A DNA stretch of 64,000 nt, from assembly GCA_018823835.1 (NCBI GenBank), contig JAHJHT010000002.1, positions 1,894,904 through 1,958,903 of the forward strand. Direction: 5' to 3'. The position numbers and the translations under genes are program-made. The first letter of the stretch is position 1. Each line of letters starts with the position of its first letter. The notes beneath the pieces were generated by a model. The model saw only the letters and a program-made list of their open reading frames with translations, searched no databases and was not told the DNA's origin. Shown here piece by piece: positions 1-6,986 of this stretch. The DNA is from Alphaproteobacteria bacterium (GTDB lineage: Bacteria > Pseudomonadota > Alphaproteobacteria > Rhizobiales > Rhizobiaceae).

Positions 1-212
1 CCGACATCTTTCCGGCTCGCGACGTGGCGTTGCAGAGTGCCGTCGGCCACGCGCTCGGCATCGACCCCCGGCCGGGGGAGAAGGAGCTGATTCGCATCGC
101 CGAATCATGGGCACCTTACCGAGGGGTAGCGTCGCGGCTTTTCTGGGCCTATTATCGCGTCATCAAGGGAAGGGAGGGCGCGCCGCCTTCGTCTACGCTG
201 TCAAAACCCTGA
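1..212 (+). CDS. alkA: DNA-3-methyladenine glycosylase II, C-terminal end (partial)
   Basis: The C-terminal ~70 residues of an HhH-GPD base-excision repair glycosylase, which removes alkylated purines from DNA. The gene enters from the left edge in frame 3. The visible part starts DIFPARDVAL and continues through an LxIAESWxPYRxVASRLFW stretch, the typical AlkA tail (FPxxDxAL, then WxPYRSxAxxxLW). The catalytic HhH and aspartate lie outside the window, so activity cannot be judged. It ends at a TGA at 210-212, about 110 bp before the HNH gene on the same strand. Family assignment is from recall of the tail motif. Confidence 0.8.
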   Translation, partial: DIFPARDVALQSAVGHALGIDPRPGEKELIRIAESWAPYRGVASRLFWAYYRVIKGREGAPPSSTLSKP

Positions 213-324
213 GGTTCGTGCGTTTTTTCCGGCTCGTGTGTCGCACGGGCCGCTTCACATTCCTGTCACCTCAGGCTTACAATATCCCGGCCGATCGCTA
301 CGCGAGCCAAGGAGGACATCGCAA

Positions 325-882
325 GTGACTATCGCGGTATCTCCAGAGGGGCTCCCTGCGCTGGTGTTGAATGCGGACTACCGCCCGCTCAGCTACTACC
401 CGCTCTCGCTTTGGTCCTGGCAGGACGCGATCAAGGCGGTCTTTCTCGACCGCGTGAACATCGTCGCCGAATACGAGAACCAGGTCTCGTCGCCCAGCTT
501 CTCGATGCGGCTGCCGAGCGTCGTCAGCCTGAAGAGCTACGTCAAGCCGTCGCGCCATCCCGCCTTCACCCGGTTCAACGTGTTCCTGCGCGACCGCTTC
601 CAATGCCAGTATTGCGGCACGCCGGAAGACCTGACCTTCGACCACGTCATCCCGCGCCACAGCGGCGGCGCGACGACGTGGGAAAACGTGGTCGCGGCCT
701 GCTCGCCCTGCAATCTGCGCAAGGGCGGCATGATGCCGGCGCAGGCCAAGATGTGGCCGCTGCAAAAGCCGTTCAAGCCGTCGGTGCACGACCTGCACAA
801 CAACGGCAAGCGCTTCCCACCCAACTATCTGCACGAAAGCTGGATGGACTATCTCTACTGGGACGTCGAACTGGAGCCCTAG
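325..882 (+). CDS. HNH endonuclease family protein
   Basis: A 185-residue protein with a complete HNH nuclease core in its second half. CxxC at C94/C97 is followed by FDH (D106-H107), a conserved Asn at 121 and a second Cys pair at C126/C129, giving a zinc-stabilised beta-beta-alpha-metal fold. The N-terminal half (VLNADYRPLSYYPLSLWSW) is characteristic of a chromosomal HNH family widespread in alphaproteobacteria; its cellular role is not established. I chose GTG at 325 because AAGGAGG lies 7-13 bases upstream and translation from there begins at the conserved MTIAVSPEGLPALVLNADY. An upstream in-frame start at 238 lacks a ribosome site. It is a single gene, convergent with dsbB. Confidence 0.85.
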   Translation: MTIAVSPEGLPALVLNADYRPLSYYPLSLWSWQDAIKAVFLDRVNIVAEYENQVSSPSFSMRLPSVVSLKSYVKPSRHPAFTRFNVFLRDRFQCQYCGTPEDLTFDHVIPRHSGGATTWENVVAACSPCNLRKGGMMPAQAKMWPLQKPFKPSVHDLHNNGKRFPPNYLHESWMDYLYWDVELEP

Positions 883-895
883 GCTCCGGCAGGGC

Positions 896-1411
896 CTACC
901 TGCGGGCGAGGGCACCGCGGAAGGCAATCACCGCAAATATCGCGCTGGCGATCGCGTTCCAGCCGGCGAAAGACAGGCCGAGCACGCGCAGCGCAGCCTT
1001 GTCGCATGAGGGCGGCACGAAGGCGTCGATGGCGTCGAGTACGCCCTTGCCACCGGTATCGGCAGGCCCACTCACCGCGCCGCAGTCGGTAGGCCCGGCC
1101 CACCATCCCCATTCGACGCCGGAATGGCGAATGCCGAGGAACAGGCTCCAGACCATCAGCAGGGCGCCGACGAGCAGGAGCCCGCGCGTCAATGCCGGCG
1201 GCCAGCGAAGCCCGGCGGACACCGCCGCCAGCAGCAGCACCGGCACCCCGATGTAATAGGGAATGCGCTGGCCGAGGCAGAGCTTGCAGGGAATGTAGCC
1301 GCCGATGTGCTCGAAGCCGAGCGCGGTTCCCACGGTCGCTGCCAGCGCGAGGGCGAGGAAGATCGCGACATTCAGCTGGAAGCGGTCGGTCGGAGCGGTC
1401 AGGGATGTCAT
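896..1411 (-). CDS. dsbB: Disulfide bond formation protein B (DsbB family)
   Basis: Inner-membrane quinone reductase that reoxidises a periplasmic thiol oxidase of DsbA type. The 171-residue product has about four membrane segments. The first catalytic pair is the CxxC at C42/C45 (YIPCKLC), and the second periplasmic pair is probably C110 and C136. The start at 1411 (MTSLTAPTDR) puts the N-terminus just before the first membrane helix. Longer forms from 1468 (ATG) or 1480 (TTG) would overlap the upstream gene's stop at 1458-1460 and add an unconserved, charged leader. None of the starts has a strong ribosome site, so translation may be coupled to the upstream VTT-domain gene. No dsbA is seen nearby. 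Confidence 0.82.
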   Translation of the reverse strand: MTSLTAPTDRFQLNVAIFLALALAATVGTALGFEHIGGYIPCKLCLGQRIPYYIGVPVLLLAAVSAGLRWPPALTRGLLLVGALLMVWSLFLGIRHSGVEWGWWAGPTDCGAVSGPADTGGKGVLDAIDAFVPPSCDKAALRVLGLSFAGWNAIASAIFAVIAFRGALARR

Positions 1412-1457
1412 GCGGCTGGTTCCATGCGGGTCTTCGGTGGCTCGGTCGGCCGTGCCG

Positions 1458-2051
1458 TCAGAGCGCATATCTGACGACAATGTAGAGCAAAATGAGGATT
1501 GCCGCCGCCGCTGCGGCGATCAGACCCAGGCGCTCCTCGACGAAATGGCGGATCGGCTCGCCATATTTGCGGAGCAACCAGGCCAGGAAAAGGAAGCGCG
1601 CGCCGCGCGCCACGATCGCCGACAGGATGAAGATCCACAGATTGACGCCGATGACGCCGGACAGGATCGTCACCACCTTGATCGGCGGCAGGTGGGCAAG
1701 TCCCGAGGTCACCAGCATCAGCAGGATGAAGCCGGTACCCGACGAAATCCTGAGCGCCTCGAAATCGTCGAGCTTGCCGTAGAACTCCAGCACCGGCTTG
1801 GCCACCGCCTCGTAGGCATAGTGGCCGAGGAACCAGCCCGCGATGCCGCCCAGAACCGAGGCGACGGTGGCGATCAGCGCGTAGCGGTAGGCCCGGTCCG
1901 GCCGGGCGATCGCCATCGGCAGGAAAAGCACGTCGGCCGGGACGAGAAAGACCGAGCTCTCGATGAAGGCGATGAAGGCCAGCCAGTATTCGGCGGATTT
2001 GCGCGCGGCAAGTGACAGGGTCCAGTCATAGAGTCGTCGAAGCATCGGCAT
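1458..2051 (-). CDS. YqaA/DedA-type (VTT domain) inner-membrane protein
   Basis: A 197-residue integral membrane protein of the SNARE-associated/VTT family, related to DedA and YqaA, whose members are implicated in lipid scrambling and membrane homeostasis. Visible features are ESSVFLVPADVLFLPMA near the N-terminus, a re-entrant-type GWFLGHY motif, and further hydrophobic segments with a C-terminal helix ending at RYAL. The start ATG at 2051 (MPMLRRLYDW) is preceded by a GGGG run; a second ATG at 2045 is equally possible. The reading frame stays open far upstream, but that extension crosses the tRNA and island and is not coding. The stop abuts dsbB, so the two are probably cotranscribed. Confidence 0.8.
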   Translation of the reverse strand: MPMLRRLYDWTLSLAARKSAEYWLAFIAFIESSVFLVPADVLFLPMAIARPDRAYRYALIATVASVLGGIAGWFLGHYAYEAVAKPVLEFYGKLDDFEALRISSGTGFILLMLVTSGLAHLPPIKVVTILSGVIGVNLWIFILSAIVARGARFLFLAWLLRKYGEPIRHFVEERLGLIAAAAAAILILLYIVVRYAL

Positions 2052-2233
2052 CCCCGTTGGCGGTCCCGGCGTGTTTAGGGAGATTTGACGCGGTGCACAA
2101 TGGCCGCTGCCGGCCGGCCGCGCAACCGGCGTGTCGCGGCCGCCGTGCCCGAGGCTGCCAATTCGGCCGGAACATGTTGACGCAGCTATGCCTCTCCGTA
2201 TAGTCCGCTGCCGTTGACGCCCTTGCGGGTGTG

Positions 2234-2318
2234 GCCCCCTTGGCGGAACTGGTAGACGCGCCTGACTCAAAATCAGGTTCCGAAAGGAGTGCTGGTTCGA
2301 TTCCGGCAGGGGGCACCA
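2234..2318 (+). tRNA. tRNA-Leu (anticodon CAA), island integration target
   Basis: An 85-nt class II tRNA. The 7-bp acceptor stem pairs GCCCCCT with AGGGGGC, the D-arm is GCGGAACTGGTAGAC, and the anticodon stem CCTGA/TCAGG carries the loop CTCAAAA, placing CAA at positions 34-36. A long variable arm of Leu type and the T-stem GCTGG/CCGGC follow. The discriminator A and CCA are encoded at 2315-2318. The last 16 bases are the left attachment core of the island that follows and are restored exactly after integration, so the tRNA remains intact. Confidence 0.97.
2303..2318 (+). repeat. attL core of island (tRNA 3' end)
   Basis: The 16-bp CCGGCAGGGGGCACCA comprises the 3' half of the T-stem, the acceptor strand and CCA of tRNA-Leu. 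It is repeated exactly at 9566-9581. The tyrosine integrase gene begins 88 bp further on. Confidence 0.9.
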
Positions 2319-2369
2319 GTTGACTTCCGCAAAGCGTTGAACCGCAACGATTTCAACAACTTGTAGCCC

Positions 2370-2399
2370 CCTCCGGTACACCGCCAAGTACACCGGAGG
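2370..2399 (+). promoter_or_regulatory. Hairpin enclosing the integrase ribosome binding site
   Basis: A perfect 8-bp inverted repeat, CCTCCGGT (2370-2377) and ACCGGAGG (2392-2399), separated by 14 bases that contain a second GTACACC copy. The right arm contains the only plausible Shine-Dalgarno (GGAGG) for the integrase TTG at 2406. If transcribed, the stem would bury that site. It could instead be a DNA operator or an integrase arm site; both readings are inference. Confidence 0.5.
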
Positions 2400-2405
2400 T
2401 CCACC

Positions 2406-3806
2406 TTGGGTATCACTTTGAAGCGCGTACAGATCGACAGCAGGGGCGTTTACACCTATCGGCGAAAGCTGCCACGAGACGTTTTCGAGGCAATAAAGCA
2501 GCGAGAGTTCAAGCGGCGGCTCGGTCAGAGCGAGCGAGAGGCGGTGAAAAACTATCCCCACGCTGACGCAGAATGCGAACGTCTCATTGCCTCGGCCCGT
2601 CAGCGGTCGGGCAAGGAACAGGATGCCGCACCCACGGCGACCCCGCTGGACCACTGGCGCGAAGCCTCTAGCGAATTGAATGCCATGCGGCTGGAGTATC
2701 CGGAAGTCTTCTCGGATCGTTGTAAAGCCGACCTGTGGGCCGACAGCATGCTGGAGGGGTTCCCAACGGGGCCGGACGGCTATCCGGCAGGGGTCCCGGA
2801 GGTCACTAGGCTTATCGCCAATGCGCTTCGAGCTGGTGGCGCGTCCTTCAGAAGGCCGGCTCCAACGCTGGAGGATGTCAGGCGGCTCTACATCCGCGAG
2901 CGCATAACCGGCAGTCATGACGAAAACCGGGCCATTCAGGGCGTCGACCGCGCTATCGGCCACGTTGTGAAGGCACTGCATGCGGACGAGGCAAGAGACG
3001 TGCTTCTGACTGCGGTGGGCCGGGACGAAGCGCGAGACATAAGGGATTATTTGAGCCGCGACCTGGGCAAAACCGCCGCTACCGTCGAGCGCATCTTGAA
3101 TGACATCCGGGCGATTTTCCGCTTCGGACTGAAAGAATTTGGCTTTGGGAAGGCGAGCCATTTTGACGGGTTGGGTGTTCCCGGCCAGAAGGCCGCGTCT
3201 CATCCGGCCCGCAATGCAATCCGGGAGCGAGACCCGTTCCCCGAGCACCTCATTCCGAAGATGGCTGCGAGGCTGTCGGAACGATCGCGGTCAGAAGACC
3301 TAACTCGTATCTGGACTATGTTGGCAGGCACGGGCTGCCGCTTGGCGGAGGTCACCGGCCTACCTGTGAGCGACGTTCATCTGGACGCGCCAATCCCGTA
3401 TTTGGACATCAGCCAGCGCCCCAATAGACGCCTGAAGAACTCCGGATCGGCCCGCTGGGTGCCACTGGTCGGCAATGCGCTGGCGGCTGCTAGCAAGGCC
3501 GTGCAGGCAGCAGGCGGAGGGAATGATGCGTTCTTGTTCCCACGCTATGCCGTAGGACGGGGGGCCAACAGTGCGTCTGCGGCGCTGATGAAGCACATCA
3601 AGGCCGTGCAGGATAACCGCAAGGTGGTCGTTCACTCGCTGCGGCACTTGATGGAAGATCGGCTCATCCGGGCGCGGGTGCCGAAGGATGTCCGCGACAT
3701 GGTACTGGGGCACTCGTCGGGGGACATGGGAGAACGATACGGCAGCCAGCAGGCGAGGCTGGAGGTCGCATACGATGCGGTGAAGGCTGCGGTAGGAGAG
3801 GCTTAA
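2406..3806 (+). CDS. int: Tyrosine site-specific recombinase (island integrase)
   Basis: A 466-residue phage-type integrase that would catalyse insertion and excision of the island at tRNA-Leu. All catalytic residues are present: R312 (GTGCRLAEV), K344 in the beta-hairpin, H410 and R413 (VVHSLRHL), H436 (LGHSS) and the nucleophile Y445 (GERYG). Residues 1-60 form the DUF6538-like N-terminal segment common in rhizobial tRNA-associated integrases, and a core-binding domain covers about 150-250. The start is TTG at 2406, with GGAGG seven bases upstream inside a hairpin. It reads away from the tRNA into the island and appears intact. Confidence 0.92.
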   Translation: MGITLKRVQIDSRGVYTYRRKLPRDVFEAIKQREFKRRLGQSEREAVKNYPHADAECERLIASARQRSGKEQDAAPTATPLDHWREASSELNAMRLEYPEVFSDRCKADLWADSMLEGFPTGPDGYPAGVPEVTRLIANALRAGGASFRRPAPTLEDVRRLYIRERITGSHDENRAIQGVDRAIGHVVKALHADEARDVLLTAVGRDEARDIRDYLSRDLGKTAATVERILNDIRAIFRFGLKEFGFGKASHFDGLGVPGQKAASHPARNAIRERDPFPEHLIPKMAARLSERSRSEDLTRIWTMLAGTGCRLAEVTGLPVSDVHLDAPIPYLDISQRPNRRLKNSGSARWVPLVGNALAAASKAVQAAGGGNDAFLFPRYAVGRGANSASAALMKHIKAVQDNRKVVVHSLRHLMEDRLIRARVPKDVRDMVLGHSSGDMGERYGSQQARLEVAYDAVKAAVGEA

Positions 3807-3827
3807 TCCCCTACCGCGCCCTTGCGG

Positions 3828-4742
3828 TCACCCTATGCGGACGATACCTGCCCGGACAGCAGACCCAAAGGGCATCGACCCCCTTCCGGGAACCGTTACG
3901 ACCCATTCGCCCCTGTCCGCGTTGAACGTCAGTGCCTTGCGCTCGGCGGCTGGCATGTCGGCTATCAGGGCCTCGAACATGTCGGGCTTCTGATAGGGCA
4001 GGGTTTCCATCCGACCGAGAGCCATCTTGCCGAAGTGGGCGAGCTTCTCCTTGTCATTGTGGATGGTCGCCATACGGGCCTCGCGCAGTTCCGCATCGGT
4101 CAGCGTATGACTTAGCATCTCGACCGAAGCAGCCCCGTTGGTGCTCGAATTGAGGACGGCGTTGGCCTGTGCCGTAAAGCCCTCCACGATGGCCGCCGCG
4201 TGGTCCACGGAGACGCCCTTGGGGGTGCAGCCCTCGATGTCGCCGGTCTCTGCCGCAAGCCAGATGCTATCGGTCACCGTCTCACTGCCGAGCGAGGCCG
4301 ATAGGGTGTCCAGCACCGCAGCGGCGGCGTCGGTAGCGTCCGGAGCAGTCGCTACTGCTTCCTTCTCGGATGCTGCATTCTGCTGTCCGGTTGCGCCTGT
4401 GTTCGTGCCTGCCGGGTTGGCGGGTGTCTTGGTCCCGGCAGGCTGGTCAAAACCCGATGGCAACAGCCCGGCGGCCCGTGCAGCGTCGATACTCGTCTCT
4501 CCCAGTCCTGGGATGATGACGTGACCCGGCCGTAGCGGGGTGTCGATGGACGTCTGCTTGGTGCCGATGTCCTTGAGGACCTGACGGCCATCGGCGTACG
4601 TATCGACCTGCATCTTGCGGCTGACCTGGACGGACGGCTGTGTCTGCGGAGCGGAGGCGGCGTTGCGGCGGTCCGCTTCGGCGGCTGCCAGAGTGTCGAG
4701 TGCGTTGTCGGAGGTGACTTGGAAGGTTTTGAAATCGCCCAT
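3828..4742 (-). CDS. Island protein of unknown function, 304 aa
   Basis: I do not recognise this protein. It is soluble and has no signal peptide. The N-terminal ~110 residues are polar and end in PGHVIIPGLGETSIDAARAAG, a low-complexity Ala/Thr/Gly/Asn linker covers about 115-145, and an alpha-helical C-terminal domain (about 150-304) contains AAIVEGFTAQANAVLNSS and a terminal beta-rich GEWVVTVPGRGSMPFG. ATG at 4742 was chosen because AAGAAAGA precedes it; the frame is open upstream but carries no sequence feature. It is the last gene of the leftward island operon, 68 bp after the 65-aa gene, and ends 21 bp from the convergent integrase. A phage structural or scaffold-like role is possible but unsupported. 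Confidence 0.62.
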   Translation of the reverse strand: MGDFKTFQVTSDNALDTLAAAEADRRNAASAPQTQPSVQVSRKMQVDTYADGRQVLKDIGTKQTSIDTPLRPGHVIIPGLGETSIDAARAAGLLPSGFDQPAGTKTPANPAGTNTGATGQQNAASEKEAVATAPDATDAAAAVLDTLSASLGSETVTDSIWLAAETGDIEGCTPKGVSVDHAAAIVEGFTAQANAVLNSSTNGAASVEMLSHTLTDAELREARMATIHNDKEKLAHFGKMALGRMETLPYQKPDMFEALIADMPAAERKALTFNADRGEWVVTVPGRGSMPFGSAVRAGIVRIG

Positions 4743-4810
4743 GTGGTCTGTCTTTCTTGGTGGTTGTTGTTGTGAGTTGTGGTTGGAGGGAGTGACGGAG
4801 GCAGGGCGGG

Positions 4811-5008
4811 TCACGAGACCCGATAGACGCCCCTGTCGATCGGTGGGTGCTTCACGCCTATCTGCCCGCACTGGAGCGGGGTGAGCGGCTCCTGCTGGTA
4901 GGGCAGAAAGACGCGGCAGCGTCGGTCATAGTCGAAGCCGAACCATCCGGGCACGCTAGGTGCCCTGCCTGTGGCTGAAGGTGCCCCGCTGCTACGCTGC
5001 TGCGTCAC
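4811..5008 (-). CDS. Small island protein of unknown function, 65 aa
   Basis: A GTG-initiated small gene (GTG at 5008, with AAAGGG about 10 bases upstream) that overlaps the 3' end of the 128-aa gene by 17 bp in another frame. The product is polar and aromatic-rich in the middle (VPGWFGFDYDRRCRVFLPY). The overlap pattern and its position between two better-supported genes of the operon favour it being real, but there is no recognisable domain. If it is not coding, the stretch 4743-4991 would hold no gene. Confidence 0.4.
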   Translation of the reverse strand: MTQQRSSGAPSATGRAPSVPGWFGFDYDRRCRVFLPYQQEPLTPLQCGQIGVKHPPIDRGVYRVS

Positions 5009-5378
5009 GGAGGACCCTTTCTGTTCGGCCCCATCCGGCGACCTTATGCGTCCTTGCCGGGTATTGATCGGCGGCCGGGCGTTCCGGAAGGTGCTCGCGG
5101 ATCATCGCTACTTTGCCGGGAAGGATGGTCTCCAGTTCACGGCGGGAGCGTGCGTAATGCTGGGTGGCCCACTTGTTGACGAACACACGATGCTGGACAG
5201 CCCAAGCAGGGCGTGAGGTGGCTGTAGGGGTGGCGAGTGGGCCATCGAAGGCGACGACGACGCGGGTGGCCTTCTTGGACGTGTACTGCCAGTGCAGCAG
5301 GACGCCAGGATAGTCGTCAGCGTAGAGCCGACTAGGAGCGGCGCTGCTATCGGCGGCGGGGGTTGGGGAGGCGGTCAA
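4992..5378 (-). CDS. Island protein of unknown function, 128 aa
   Basis: A 128-residue soluble protein that I do not recognise. A proline/alanine-rich N-terminus is followed by a beta-strand-like segment (LHWQYTSKKATRVVVAFDG) and a helical, basic C-terminal part (FVNKWATQHYARSRRELETILPG) that looks able to bind nucleic acid, which is only an inference. It starts at TTG 5378, because no ATG occurs in the N-terminal part, and overlaps the preceding 139-aa gene by 32 bp, indicating translational coupling within the leftward operon. Codon use is chromosomal-like and GC-rich, unlike the ATPase at the other end of the island. Confidence 0.55.
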   Translation of the reverse strand: MTASPTPAADSSAAPSRLYADDYPGVLLHWQYTSKKATRVVVAFDGPLATPTATSRPAWAVQHRVFVNKWATQHYARSRRELETILPGKVAMIREHLPERPAADQYPARTHKVAGWGRTERVLRDAAA

Positions 5379-5766
5379 GGTTGTGGATGTCTCTCAATGG
5401 GTGGTGGTTTAAGGATGAAGCCGCTACCAGCGGATTGCGGGGCGGTGGGGTGTGGATGACGAGTTGCTCCAAGGTCGGCAGCGGGAAGCGCTCGGGCATC
5501 CCCTCAACGGCCTTGTTGATCACGTCTTGGGTCAGGCCGTGCTCGGCGATGTAGCGCCCGGGCATGTGCGACAGGGCGATGCCTGCGACGTTGTCCCGAC
5601 GCTGGAGGACGTGAGCGCGGCCAAACCAGCGGCCCCGCTTTGAGCGGCGTTGCTGGAGCGTCCAGCCAAGGCCGTGACGAGCCACAATGACCCGAAACTG
5701 GGGGCCGAAGTGGGCGACTACCTTGCCGTAGTTGTCGGCCTTCTCGTCGCCTTCGTAGAGGCTCAT
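5347..5766 (-). CDS. Island protein of unknown function, 139 aa
   Basis: Starts at ATG 5766 inside an ATGA overlap with the stop of the upstream 152-aa gene. The 139-residue product is basic and includes FRVIVARHGLGWTLQQRRSKRGRWFGRAHVLQ (split here: FRVIVARHGLGWTLQQ then RRSKRGRWFG), followed by YIAEHGLTQDVINKAVEGMP, which resembles a small helical DNA-binding region. No family is recognised. The tight 4-bp and 32-bp overlaps on both sides show it belongs to one operon with its neighbours, so the products probably act together. Confidence 0.58.
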   Translation of the reverse strand: MSLYEGDEKADNYGKVVAHFGPQFRVIVARHGLGWTLQQRRSKRGRWFGRAHVLQRRDNVAGIALSHMPGRYIAEHGLTQDVINKAVEGMPERFPLPTLEQLVIHTPPPRNPLVAASSLNHHPLRDIHNLDRLPNPRRR

Positions 5767-6221
5767 GCGGGGCCAGCCTCGCCGCTATCGGCTGCCTTCG
5801 CTAAGGCGAGGTCATGACGCTTGCTGCGTCTGCCGAGTGCGCCCTGCTTGATGCGCAGATTGGAGGTGCGGAGGTCGAGGCGGTCGCCTGTGATGTTGCG
5901 GACGAACTCTCCCGGCTTGGCGTTCATGATGAGGCGAGCGACCGTTACTTGGCCGGTGCCGTAGTAGGCGCGGACGGAGAAGTGATGATCGTTACCGGCT
6001 GTGCCGTCCCTGACGATGAACCATGCCGTGCTGCGGATGCGTTCGGGCAGCGCGTCGAAGGACGCTCGGTCCAGCTTGGCGTGGACAGTGCGGTTGCGCT
6101 TGGGGTCATTGATCGGGACGAGGATGACATCGCGGGGCGATGCCGGGGGAGTGGTGGGGGTGGCCTGCGGGGCCGGATTGGGGATGGAGAGGTGGCCGTA
6201 AGGGAGCCGGGTTTTGGACAT
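5763..6221 (-). CDS. HNH-like protein with degenerate catalytic motif, 152 aa
   Basis: First gene of the leftward island operon. Residues of about 45-125 match the layout of phage-type HNH proteins: a strand/helix lead-in (VARLIMNAKPGEF) followed by VRNITGDRLDLRTSNLRI. In active relatives the corresponding segment reads VDHINGxxLDNRxxNLR. Here the catalytic Asp-His pair is replaced by Arg-Asn, while the TGD turn and the RxxNLR helix remain. This points to a DNA-binding HNH fold without nuclease activity. The start is ATG 6221, 20 bases downstream of a TATTTTATA stretch that could be a -10 region. The family comparison is from memory and needs a profile search. Confidence 0.6.
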   Translation of the reverse strand: MSKTRLPYGHLSIPNPAPQATPTTPPASPRDVILVPINDPKRNRTVHAKLDRASFDALPERIRSTAWFIVRDGTAGNDHHFSVRAYYGTGQVTVARLIMNAKPGEFVRNITGDRLDLRTSNLRIKQGALGRRSKRHDLALAKAADSGEAGPA

Positions 6222-6261
6222 GCTGACGAGTACGAGGTCCTATAAAATAGAGGGAGACGAA

Positions 6262-6285
6262 GGGACGGAGGGACGGAGGGACGGA
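6262..6285 (+). repeat. Tandem 8-bp repeat, GGGACGGA x3
   Basis: Three perfect, contiguous copies at 6262, 6270 and 6278, lying 41-64 bp upstream of the 152-aa gene's start codon on the other strand, where a -35 region or operator would sit. Slippage could change the copy number. Confidence 0.8.
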
Positions 6286-6543
6286 GGAAAAGGCACATGG
6301 ACGCGGGCACTGAAGGGCTCCCGCTGGCGAGCGGAATGGAGACAACCGCGCGGGTGCAGGGGAGCGGGTATCCGCGTCCATGTGAAGGGGGAGAAGGACA
6401 GGGTGTTGATGGGGTTTGATGGTTCTCGGCGTAGGTCGGAGGTGTGCCCGTACGAGAAACCAAAAAGGGAGACTACCGGCTCATGCTCGGTAGCTGGTCA
6501 CATCAAACGCACATAACCCTTTAGGCAAATGTTTCGGGGGAGG

Positions 6544-6785
6544 TCATTCCTGGGGTAAGTCGTAATTGCCCGATACCTTGAGGAATGTGACGGAGGACCT
6601 GTCTCCTAGGGTGAGGGGTAATTGCCGCTCGGCCACCAAACAGGGCCGGAAGGTGGACCTAGATCACTCCCTCCCGACGAAGCTGCCAATGAGCATCAGC
6701 CGAGACAGGGGACCTAGCGGGCCACCCCGGACATAACCTTAAGGTCAGTGTGACTGGGCCACTCTCCTGAGATGGGGGGTAATTG
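6544..6785 (+). repeat. Three dispersed ~25-bp repeats ending in TAATTG
   Basis: Copies at 6544-6569, 6601-6624 and 6762-6785 share the pattern (T)CTCCT..GGGTGAGGGGTAATTG with substitutions; the first copy is the most diverged (TCATTCCTGGGGTAAGTCGTAATTG in parts). The TAATTG cores are 56 and 161 bp apart. They could be iterons, integrase arm sites or repressor sites. Their function is unknown. Confidence 0.55.
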
Positions 6786-6842
6786 ATTTCTGCGGAAGCG
6801 GATCGATCCTCGCCCGCTAGAGTGCCCGTAAAGGCCCCTAGC

Positions 6843-6914
6843 AGCCCCGTACAGGGCGATCTGCAAAAATCCGGTACACAACACTTCCCCAGAAAAACGC
6901 CTCTGTACGGGGCT
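6843..6914. repeat. 12-bp inverted repeat AGCCCCGTACAG/CTGTACGGGGCT
   Basis: Perfect arms at 6843-6854 and 6903-6914 with a 48-nt spacer. The right arm is followed by CTTTT, so on the + strand it could form a long-loop terminator-like hairpin. The spacer also contains CCGGTACAC, the sequence repeated beside the integrase at 2372-2380, which suggests a recombinase-related site. Confidence 0.6.
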
Positions 6915-6986
6915 CTTTTGAGGTCAACTCGTAGCTGACATGCTCACCGCATTATGACGACCGGCAGCGTTTCGCGCCACTGAAGG

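Larger units (their letters stand above)
6222..6986. other. Gene-free island segment containing several repeat families
   Basis: 765 bp without a convincing gene on either strand; a short open frame at 6214-6516 is a by-product of purine-rich repeats. It holds the operon's upstream region, an 8-bp tandem repeat, three copies of a GGGTAATTG-ending repeat, two GGACCTAG copies (6655-6662, 6710-6717) and a 12-bp inverted repeat. The density of repeats is what would be expected of a recombination, replication or regulator-binding region. Confidence 0.55.

Noticed and set aside
2052..3248. A ~400-residue N-terminal extension of the YqaA-type protein on the minus strand.
   Set aside because: It runs across the tRNA and opposite the integrase; the family's N-terminus matches ATG 2051, and the extension has no domain.
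6214..6516. A 100-codon plus-strand frame at the island repeat region.
   Set aside because: It begins inside the coding start of the opposite gene and consists largely of the GGGACGGA repeat translation.
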